This document shows, one piece after another, positions 34,760 through 41,665 of a stretch of DNA of 64,000 nucleotides. Made by a program: the position numbers and the translations under genes. Every line of letters begins with the position of its first letter. Positions within the stretch are counted from its first letter, which is position 1. This DNA comes from Rhodopseudomonas palustris. Its GTDB lineage: Bacteria > Pseudomonadota > Alphaproteobacteria > Rhizobiales > Xanthobacteraceae. The DNA lies in NCBI RefSeq assembly GCF_034479375.1, contig NZ_CP140155.1, forward strand, positions 992,001 to 1,056,000, in the 5' to 3' direction. The notes under the pieces were generated by a model. The model saw only the letters and a list, made by a program, of their open reading frames with translations, was not told where the DNA came from and made no database searches.

Positions 34760-34954
34760 ATGAATCCACGACCGCCCCTCGATCCGCAGCCGCTTGGTCA
34801 GCGCATGACCGAGCAGGCAGAGCAGTTGCGACAACAGGCCGGCTTGGCGGCGAATGCCGAACGCCAGCTTCTTATCAAACAGGCGCGCGAACTCGATACC
34901 GCGGTCGATGTCCAGGGATGGTTGTCGTCGCCGGAGCTGAAGCCGCCGAGTTGA
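34760..34954 (+). CDS. Small conserved-looking hypothetical protein
   Basis: A 64-residue protein with AGGGAGA before ATG 34760. After a proline-rich start (NPRPPLDPQPLGQ) it is a helix with RMTEQAEQLRQQAGLAANAERQ and LIKQARELDTAVDVQGWLSSPEL. Similar short proteins are common in Bradyrhizobium and Rhodopseudomonas, without known function. It looks cytoplasmic and helical. Confidence 0.7.
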   Translation: MNPRPPLDPQPLGQRMTEQAEQLRQQAGLAANAERQLLIKQARELDTAVDVQGWLSSPELKPPS

Positions 34955-34991
34955 TTTCAGGCTGTCCCGCAGAGCGAGGCCCTCGGCGGGG

Positions 34992-35333
34992 TTAGTCGCC
35001 GATCCGGGTGAGAAGGCCGCGTAGCGACAGGCTAGGCGTCTCGCGCGCGACACCTTCGATCGAAACGTAGCCGTCCTTGGCGACGCCGTCGAACACGACC
35101 TCGACGGGATCGATGCCGAACACCGAGACGTGGTCGGGGTGGTTGGCGTTGGCGTGCCGGAAGCCGCGGACGCTGCCCGACACCGTTAAGCCTTCCTGGG
35201 TGTACGATCCGATATACGCGAATGTGGAATCGCCGCCGCGGATTTGACCGTCCTGCAGCAGCACGACTCCGTGCGCTTTCTTCCGCGCCGTTTCAAACTC
35301 AGCCGCGTAAAAGCCCTTGAGATAATTCGTCAT
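34992..35333 (-). CDS. GrlR-like regulatory-fold protein
   Basis: A 113-residue protein; ATG 35333 fits the family start (MTNYLKGFYAAEFETARKK). The pattern GVVLLQDGQIRGGDSTFAYIGSYTQEGLTVSGSVRG matches the small beta-barrel of GrlR, which in enteric pathogens binds and blocks the activator GrlA. No GrlA or type III secretion gene is nearby, so the role here is open; relatives of unknown function are common in Rhizobiales. Confidence 0.7.
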   Translation of the reverse strand: MTNYLKGFYAAEFETARKKAHGVVLLQDGQIRGGDSTFAYIGSYTQEGLTVSGSVRGFRHANANHPDHVSVFGIDPVEVVFDGVAKDGYVSIEGVARETPSLSLRGLLTRIGD

Positions 35334-35506
35334 GGAAATCTCTAATTCGGTGAATATGCGGCTGTCTACCACCGGAGGTTTACGGCTTTGCTAATGCACT
35401 CGACTTGTAGCCGGCGGTTGTCCTGCGGTCGCGCGATCGTCCGCCAGTATGATCGTCCTTGCAGAGGCGGCGGCTCATTGGTCGAGCGCTTGGCCCGTAG
35501 CGCGCG

Positions 35507-35923
35507 TTAGTCGTGCCCGTCGCCCACCGCGGCCGGGATCGTCACCAGCCGACCGTAGCGCACCCCGCGTTCCGAAAAGATGTGATCCGCGAAATGCTGG
35601 ATCTCGCTCGCCTTGCCGTCGAGGATGGTGACTTCGAGGCATTGGTCGTGGTCGAGATGCACGTGCATGGTCGCGCGCGACAGCTCGTGGTGATTGTGGA
35701 AGCTCTGCGTCAGCTTGCGCGGAAGATCGCGCTTGGAATGATCGTAGGTGTAGACCATCGCACCGACGCAGTTCTCGCCGTTGTCCTCCGAGGTGGTCTG
35801 CTGAATGCCGATCCGCGCCAGGTCGCGGATCGCTTCCGAGCGGTTCTGATAACCGCGCGCCGCGATGATGGCGTCGAGCTTCTTCATCAGATCGTCGTCC
35901 AACGTGACGGTGACGCGGTGCAT
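35507..35923 (-). CDS. nikR: Nickel-responsive regulator NikR
   Basis: A 138-residue protein. The ribbon-helix-helix is at the N-terminus (HRVTVTLDDDLMKKLDAII, then RSEAIRDLARIG). The nickel ligands are present: His in FHNHHELSRATMHVHLDHDQCLEV, with the H-x-H pair of MHVHLDHDQC and Cys. It binds Ni(II) and represses nickel uptake genes. ATG 35923 fits the family start. A near-consensus NikR box lies just upstream, so it probably regulates itself and the TonB receptor. Confidence 0.93.
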   Translation of the reverse strand: MHRVTVTLDDDLMKKLDAIIAARGYQNRSEAIRDLARIGIQQTTSEDNGENCVGAMVYTYDHSKRDLPRKLTQSFHNHHELSRATMHVHLDHDQCLEVTILDGKASEIQHFADHIFSERGVRYGRLVTIPAAVGDGHD

Positions 35924-35939
35924 CGCAGGCCTCGTTTTG

Positions 35940-35967
35940 GTATGCAGTTTTATTGACATTATCATAC
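35940..35967. promoter_or_regulatory. NikR box
   Basis: GTATGC, 16 bases, TCATAC. The E. coli consensus is GTATGA-N16-TCATAC, so only one base differs and the spacing is exact. On the minus strand the site overlaps a -10-like TATGATAAT for nikR. It lies between nikR and the TonB receptor. Confidence 0.85.
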
Positions 35968-36073
35968 TGCCCGTGCCACGTTACCGGTTCGGGCGATCTG
36001 CCGGGGGCCGCCTGCGATAGCAGATCTTGAGCGCGCGCGTCTTGCAACCAGGCAAGATGCGACGGGGGCGAGC

Positions 36074-38287
36074 GTGCTTGGTATTGATGTCCGGCGGGAG
36101 GCTCGACGAGGCGTAGCGGTCTGCTGCGTCATTTTCGGCACCGGCGTGGCATCTGCTCCGGCGCAGGAGGAGACCCCGCGGTCGCGGATGGAGACCTTGC
36201 CGCAGATCGCGATCGACGCGCCATCGCGCGGGTCGCGCAGTCTGGTCCGGCGCCCGGCGCGCCGGGCTACAACGCATCCGGCGCGCCCTGGCCCGGCTGG
36301 AGCCTCGGCCGCAGAGGCCGCGCCGCCGGTCAGCGCCGGGCCGACGCCGCTCAGCGCCCCGCAGGACCAGTCCGCGAGCGCACAAGTGATCAGCGGCGTC
36401 GACATCAACGCGATGCCGGTTTCGCGGGTCGGTGAGGTGCTCGAAGCGGTGCCCGGGCTGGTGGTCACCCAGCACTCCGGCGAGGGCAAGGCCAATCAGT
36501 ATTTCCTGCGCGGCTTCAATCTCGACCACGGCACCGATCTTGCGATCAGCGTCGACGGCATGCCGGTCAATATGCCGACCCACGGCCACGGCCAGGGCTA
36601 CGCCGACATCAACTTTCTGATCCCCGAGCTGATCGGCGCGCTGACGCTGCGCAAGGGACCTTACTTCGCCGATGTCGGCGATTTCGGTTCAGCCGGCGCG
36701 GTGAGTATCGATTACTTGCGCGCGATGCCGAACAACCTCGCAGAGGTGACGCTGGGCAGCTTCGGCTATCGCCGGCTGCTCGGCGCGGGCTCGACCAAAG
36801 CAGGCGAGGGGACGGTGCTCGCCGCGTTCGAGGCCAACACCTATAATGGCCCCTGGGACGTGCCCGACAACGTCCGCAAGCTCAACGGCGTGCTGCGCTA
36901 CAGCCAGGGCACGGTGACGGACGGCTTCTCGCTGACCGGCATGGCCTATGCCAATCGCTGGACCTCGACAGATCAGGTGGCGCAGCGCGCGATCGATCAG
37001 GGCGTGATCGGCCGCTACGGCTCGCTCGATCCGACCAACGGCGGCAATTCCAGCCGCTTCAGCCTGTCCGGTCGGTTCGCGCGCTCGAGCGATATCGGAC
37101 AGACCGATCTGAACGCCTATGTGATCCGCTCGTCGATGCAGCTCTACAACAACTTCACTTACTATCTCGACGATCCGGTCAATGGCGATCAATTCAACCA
37201 GTACGACCGCCGCACCGTGGTCGGGCTGAACGGCACCCAGCGCTTCGATTACCGCTTCGCCGGGCTGCCGGTGGAGACCCGCATCGGATTGCAGGGCCGC
37301 GCCGACAGTATCAGCCTCGGCCTCGGCAAGACGATGCAGCGCGACTGGCTGTCGACGGTGCGCGCCGACGACGTCGCCGAACGGTCGCTGGGACTGTGGA
37401 CCGACACCACGGTGCGCTGGACCGACTGGCTGCGCACCACAGCGGGGCTGCGCGAAGATTATGTCGGTGGCCGCGTCGTCAGCGATACGCCGGCGAATTC
37501 CGGCTCGGCGTCGGCGACGATGACCAGCCCCACGATCGGCATCGTGCTCGGCCCGTGGGTTTCGACCGAGTTGTTCGGCAATGCCGGAACTGGATTGCAC
37601 AGCAACGACATTCGCGGCGCGACCATCACGGTTAATCCGACCGACAAGACCACGCCGGCCGACCGCGTGCCGCTGCTGGTGCGCTCCAAGGGGGCGGAAC
37701 TCGGCTTGCGCAATCGGTCGATCCCGGGACTGACCACGTCGCTTGCGGTGTTCGTGCTCGACTTCGATTCCGAACTGCTGTTCGTCGGCGACGCCGGCAC
37801 CACCGAGGCGAGCCGGCCGAGCCGCCGCGTCGGCGTCGAGTGGAGCAGCCAGTATCGGCCGCTGCCGTGGCTCGGCTTCGACCTCGACGTCGCCTACACG
37901 CGGGCACGCTTCACCGATGTCGATCCGGCCGGCGATCTCATTCCCGGCGCGCCGGCCTGGGTGGCGAGCGCAGGTCTGACGTTCGGGCGCGAGGCCGGCT
38001 GGTTCGGCGCGCTGAAGGGCCGCTATTTCGGTTCCCGGCCGCTGATTGAAGACGGCAGCGAACGCTCGCTGGCGTCGCTGATCTTCAACGCCCGCGCGGG
38101 CTATCGCTTCGACAACGGATTGCGGTTTCAGCTCGACGTGCTCAACCTGTTCAACGCCAGCACCAACCAGATCGAATATTACTATCTCTCGCGACTTCCG
38201 GGCGAGCCGCTCGGCGGCGCCGGCGACCGCCACGTTCATCCGGCCGAGCCGTTGGCCGTCCGGCTGACATTGGCCGGGGCGTTCTGA
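36074..38287 (+). CDS. TonB-dependent outer-membrane receptor, probably nickel-related
   Basis: A 737-residue protein from GTG 36074. After a leader and a long Ala/Pro/Arg-rich stretch (about residues 35-100), the plug domain runs from AMPVSRVGEVLEAVPGLVVTQHSGEGKANQYFLRGFNLDHGTD, with a His-rich THGHGQGY. The 22-stranded barrel follows and ends in LRLTLAGAF-type residues with terminal Phe. It imports a metal chelate through the outer membrane using TonB energy. The NikR box upstream points to nickel (or cobalt). No TonB box is obvious. Confidence 0.88.
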   Translation: MLGIDVRREARRGVAVCCVIFGTGVASAPAQEETPRSRMETLPQIAIDAPSRGSRSLVRRPARRATTHPARPGPAGASAAEAAPPVSAGPTPLSAPQDQSASAQVISGVDINAMPVSRVGEVLEAVPGLVVTQHSGEGKANQYFLRGFNLDHGTDLAISVDGMPVNMPTHGHGQGYADINFLIPELIGALTLRKGPYFADVGDFGSAGAVSIDYLRAMPNNLAEVTLGSFGYRRLLGAGSTKAGEGTVLAAFEANTYNGPWDVPDNVRKLNGVLRYSQGTVTDGFSLTGMAYANRWTSTDQVAQRAIDQGVIGRYGSLDPTNGGNSSRFSLSGRFARSSDIGQTDLNAYVIRSSMQLYNNFTYYLDDPVNGDQFNQYDRRTVVGLNGTQRFDYRFAGLPVETRIGLQGRADSISLGLGKTMQRDWLSTVRADDVAERSLGLWTDTTVRWTDWLRTTAGLREDYVGGRVVSDTPANSGSASATMTSPTIGIVLGPWVSTELFGNAGTGLHSNDIRGATITVNPTDKTTPADRVPLLVRSKGAELGLRNRSIPGLTTSLAVFVLDFDSELLFVGDAGTTEASRPSRRVGVEWSSQYRPLPWLGFDLDVAYTRARFTDVDPAGDLIPGAPAWVASAGLTFGREAGWFGALKGRYFGSRPLIEDGSERSLASLIFNARAGYRFDNGLRFQLDVLNLFNASTNQIEYYYLSRLPGEPLGGAGDRHVHPAEPLAVRLTLAGAF

Positions 38288-38383
38288 ACGGACAGTTCTG
38301 AGGCCCGTCTCGGCGACCGATAGTGTCGCGCAGCGCATTTCGCCGATACGATGCCCGCGACGCACGCCCACACGGAGACCGGC

Positions 38384-38902
38384 ATGACTCTCGACGACTT
38401 TCGGCGCCTGCTCACGGAGTTCACGCTCGCAGCAGAGGCCGCCGACGGCGATCGCTTCGCGCGCTGTTTCGCCGAAGACGGCGTCTATTACGACTACATC
38501 TACGGCGTGCATCGCGGCCGCAAGGAAATCGCCCACATGCTGGTCGAACTGTTCCGGCGCGACGCCGGCGACGACTATCGCTGGGAGATGTTCGATCCGG
38601 TGTTCGACGGCACGATGGGCTACGCCTGGTCGCTGTCGAGCTTCACCTCGCTGGTGCCGCAGTTCAATGGCCGGTTCGTCGTGATCGACGGCATGAGCCG
38701 CTTCGTCATCCGCGACGGCCTGATCAGCGAGTATCGCGAATCGGTGAACGGCGGCGTCGCGATGCAGCAACTCGGCGTCGAGCCCGAGCGCATGGCGAAG
38801 ATCTTCAATCGGTGGGGAGGGTGGCTGAAGGAGCGGCCGGAAACGGTCGCGTATCTGGGGCGTCCGCGCGCGATCGACGCGGAGGCGCCTCGTCCCCGCT
38901 GA
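38384..38902 (+). CDS. SnoaL-like (NTF2-fold) protein
   Basis: A 172-residue protein. ATG 38384 follows GGAG at good spacing; ATG 38351 would add 11 residues. The sequence LTEFTLAAEAADGDRFARCFAEDGVYYDYIYGVHRGRKEI and WSLSSFTSLVPQFNGRFV is the nuclear-transport-factor-2-like cone fold used by polyketide cyclases and many ligand-binding proteins. Substrate unknown. Its stop is about 107 bases from the tRNA-Ser. Confidence 0.8.
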   Translation: MTLDDFRRLLTEFTLAAEAADGDRFARCFAEDGVYYDYIYGVHRGRKEIAHMLVELFRRDAGDDYRWEMFDPVFDGTMGYAWSLSSFTSLVPQFNGRFVVIDGMSRFVIRDGLISEYRESVNGGVAMQQLGVEPERMAKIFNRWGGWLKERPETVAYLGRPRAIDAEAPRPR

Positions 38903-39009
38903 GAATCAGGGGCGCGGCGGAAAGCGGCGCCCATTCTCGGCGGCCCGGGCGTGCGGCGCCGCGACCCGCTCGTCAGGTGGAATTTTATCGAATAAAAACA
39001 GACATTTGA

Positions 39010-39103
39010 TGGCGGAGACGGAGGGATTCGAACCCTCGATAGGGCTTTACAACCCTATAACGGTTTAGCAAACCGCCGCCTTCAGCCACTCGGCCACGTC
39101 TCC
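39010..39103 (-). tRNA. tRNA-Ser (GCU anticodon)
   Basis: The minus strand reads GGAGACGTGGCCGAGTGG, anticodon loop TTGCTAA (anticodon GCT), long variable arm (GTTATAGGGTTGTAAAGCCCTATC), T-loop GTTCGAATCCC and acceptor GTCTCC with an encoded CCA. It reads AGC and AGU serine codons. Confidence 0.95.
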
Positions 39104-39758
39104 GGCTGGCCCGATATGCCCGACACGCTCGCGACCCGCAAGCGGGATTCGACGCTTGATAACCGCGACTTCAGGACGGGACCGAACCGGGGGGCGCCAG
39201 GTCGCCGGCAAAAGCGGCGGTTCCGTTTCAGCGAATTGCTGGAGCGTCGGGGCGGGATCCCGGCCAGGCGGAGTCGGGAGATTCGCCCAAAAGAGGATTC
39301 GATTCTCAGAAATACCTGCTTTGACCGGCGAAACCGGCCCGCGTGCTCGCAGCAGCGGGTTAGGCGACTGTGGCCGGGTGATGTTGCAGAGCGGTAGACG
39401 CCTCTCGCGAAGAATCGGAAATGTCATTTAAAATCAATAATTTGCGAGAGTTCCGGAGCCTGAACGTGAGTGTTATTTGTGCAACACCCCCCCGAAAAGG
39501 GCGAGACTCAAGCGCTTCTGGGGCGTTCCTTTGTTGCGTGTGCATCACGCTTAGGTAATTCTCGTGACTGCGACGGAGGGGGGCATCCCGAGGTCGTCCC
39601 GGATTAGGTGGTTCGCTTAAGTCCCTCGCGTTCAGCGGGTGTGTCCGAAGGCGCGAAGCGGCTAGGCGGGTTTGATTGGGACAAGGGGACCACCCTGCGG
39701 GTGCTTTGAGCATTCTGCGGTCAGGAACCTTCCCTAGAGAGCAAACTTGGAGGTTTAC
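39104..39758. other. Long non-coding leader upstream of the porin gene
   Basis: 655 bases with no credible gene; the open frames here have no homology and include a tRNA shadow. The porin is a highly expressed gene, so this probably holds its promoter and a long 5' untranslated region. CACCC-TG-CGGGTG near 39694 can form a small hairpin about 60 bases before the start codon. Confidence 0.5.
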
Positions 39759-41201
39759 ATGAACATGGTTAAGAGCCTTTTCCTTGGCTCCGCGGCGGCT
39801 CTCGTCGCCATGAGCGGCGCGCAGGCGGCCGATCTTCCGTTGAAGGCCAAAGCGGTCGAGTACGTGAAGGTTTGCTCGATCTACGGCGCCGGCTTCTACT
39901 ACATCCCGGGCACCGACACCTGCATCAAGCTCGGCGGCTATCTGCGCGCCGACGCCACGATGTACGGTGGGGCCGCCTATAACGCCCCGGCCTGGAACGG
40001 CAACGCCGGCCAGAAGAACCGCCTCGCGAACAACACCATCTTCCGTTCGCGCCAGGACATCAACATCGACACCCGCACCGCGACTGAATACGGCGTGGTT
40101 CGCACCTACTTCGATGCGACCTTCAACTGGACCACGGGTGACGGCGTCGCCGCCGGTTCGCTCGGCGTCTACTATGCCTTCATCCAGTTCGCCGGCTTCA
40201 CCTTCGGTAAGGCCGTGTCGCAGTTCGACACGCCCTGGACCGGCTATCCGGGCAACAACACCTCGTTCCTGATCGGCGGCTACGACGACGTCACCGGCAT
40301 CAACCAGGTCGCCTACACCGCGGAATTCGGCAACGGCGTGTCGGGCTCGATCTCGCTCGAAGACCAGTCGTCCTATCTGCAGTCGGCGCTGTACAACACC
40401 TCGGGCCTGACCAACGCCGGCTTCGCCTCGGGCGTGTTCGGCACCAACTCCTATGCCGGCACGCAGATCCCCGACATCGTCGGTAAGATCCGCGTCGACC
40501 AGGCCTGGGGCCTGTTCCAGGTGTCGGCCGCGGCCCACCAGGTTCGCGCCAGCTACTACACGCCTGCCCTCGAGACCTCGGGTCATCCGAGCGACACTTG
40601 GGGCTACGCTGTGCAGGGCGCGATTTCGCTCAAGAACCTGCCGACCGGCCCCGGCGACAGCATCAACTTCACGGCGACCTATGCTGACGGTGCGACCCGT
40701 TACGTGCTCGGCGGCGTGAGCCCGACCTCGTTCGCGATGTACGGCAACTCCGGCGTCGGCTACCAGAGCCTTGCTCTGGCGGGCGCTGCGGATGGCGTCT
40801 TCTCGGGCACCAACAACATCAACGGCTCGGGCATCACCAAGACCCAGGCCTGGGGCGTCCGTGGTGCGTTCAACCACAACTGGAGCCCCTTCTGGTCGAC
40901 CTCGCTGTTCGGTTCGTACACCTCGATCGACTACAACGGCACGGCGACTGCCCAGATCTGCGCCACGGCTGTCGGGTTCACCTGTAACCCGGACTTCCGC
41001 ATCGCTCAGATCGGCACCGTCACCCGCTGGACCCCGGTCAAGAACCTGACCTTCTCGGGCGAAGTGATGTACACCTACCTCGACCAGAGCCATTCGGGTC
41101 TGGTGGCCCTGGCTCCGGGCGCGACCAAGCCGGCCGCGAACTACGAGCTCAAGGACCTCGGCACCTGGAGCGGCAACCTCCGCGTTCAGCGCGTGTTCTG
41201 A
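39759..41201 (+). CDS. Outer-membrane porin (Porin_2 family)
   Basis: A 480-residue porin with TTGGAGGT before ATG 39759. Signal peptide MNMVKSLFLGSAAALVAMSGAQA then the mature start ADLPLKAKAVEYVKVCSIYGAGFYYIPGTDTCIKLGGYLRAD, diagnostic of alphaproteobacterial Porin_2. The two Cys near the N-terminus are conserved in the family. The rest is alternating beta-strand ending in RVQRVF with a terminal Phe. It forms the general diffusion pore for small hydrophilic solutes. Codon use is strongly biased, as expected for an abundant protein. Confidence 0.95.
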   Translation: MNMVKSLFLGSAAALVAMSGAQAADLPLKAKAVEYVKVCSIYGAGFYYIPGTDTCIKLGGYLRADATMYGGAAYNAPAWNGNAGQKNRLANNTIFRSRQDINIDTRTATEYGVVRTYFDATFNWTTGDGVAAGSLGVYYAFIQFAGFTFGKAVSQFDTPWTGYPGNNTSFLIGGYDDVTGINQVAYTAEFGNGVSGSISLEDQSSYLQSALYNTSGLTNAGFASGVFGTNSYAGTQIPDIVGKIRVDQAWGLFQVSAAAHQVRASYYTPALETSGHPSDTWGYAVQGAISLKNLPTGPGDSINFTATYADGATRYVLGGVSPTSFAMYGNSGVGYQSLALAGAADGVFSGTNNINGSGITKTQAWGVRGAFNHNWSPFWSTSLFGSYTSIDYNGTATAQICATAVGFTCNPDFRIAQIGTVTRWTPVKNLTFSGEVMYTYLDQSHSGLVALAPGATKPAANYELKDLGTWSGNLRVQRVF

Positions 41202-41237
41202 TCCTGACCTGATCGTTCCACAAGGAACGTGTCACGA

Positions 41238-41265
41238 AACCCCGGCGGGCAACCGCCGGGGTTTT
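41238..41265 (+). terminator. Rho-independent terminator of the porin gene
   Basis: AACCCCGGCGG, loop GCAA, CCGCCGGGGTT followed by TTT: an 11-bp GC-rich stem with a stable tetraloop and a T-run, 36 bases after the porin stop. Confidence 0.92.
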
Positions 41266-41337
41266 TCGTTGTGGCAGCGAGAGCCGTTCTGTCTCCGATG
41301 GAAATCAGAGCTGGAGTTCGGAGATACTCGCCGCAGG

Positions 41338-41455
41338 CACAACCTCATGGTGAGGAGGCGCGAAGCGCCGTCTCGAACCATGCGCCGCCAGCCATCATGG
41401 CGTCGCCCCATCCTTCGGGACGCCCGGCTTCGCCGGGCTCCTCGGATGAGGGTGC
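41338..41455. repeat. Pair of palindromic intergenic repeats (REP-like)
   Basis: Unit A (about 41341-41383) reads CCTCATGGTGAGGAGGCGC, GAA, GCGCCGTCTCGAACCATG. Unit B (about 41408-41452) reads CCATCCTTCGGGACGCCCGG, CTTCGCCGGGCTCCTCGGATGAGG. Both follow the pattern CCTCAT-GAGGAG-stem-TCTCGAA-ATG, in opposite orientation. Elements of this kind are scattered between genes in Bradyrhizobium and Rhodopseudomonas. Nothing else was recognised in the 41270-41665 gap. Confidence 0.75.
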
Positions 41456-41665
41456 AGTGCATCCAGCAAGAGCCCTACCGCTTCAATCAATCGATGAGAC
41501 GCGCTCGCCGCAGCCGCGCTTCAATGACTGGATCGCAAGCGCAGTCGGTTCTCTGCTGCTCGTCGTCCGGGGCTTCGGTGCGACCGACCGTTCAAGAAGC
41601 TCGAGGCGTGAAGGCGCTCGTCGAGAGATCAACCGGGCCGCGTCGTGCTGCTCCCGGCGGCGGCG

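Noticed and set aside
36689..38770. 693-codon open frame on the minus strand
   Set aside because: Antisense shadow of the TonB receptor gene; composition is Arg/Ala/His-rich with no family motif, caused by high GC.
39065..39427. Minus-strand open frame ending in GDVAEWLKAAVC
   Set aside because: The C-terminal part is the tRNA-Ser sequence read as protein; a frequent false gene.
39360..41093. 577-codon open frame on the minus strand
   Set aside because: Antisense to the porin; no recognisable domain and composition typical of GC-rich shadow frames.
41338..41455. Palindromic units considered as a CRISPR array
   Set aside because: Only two units, in opposite orientation, with no equal-length spacers and no cas genes.
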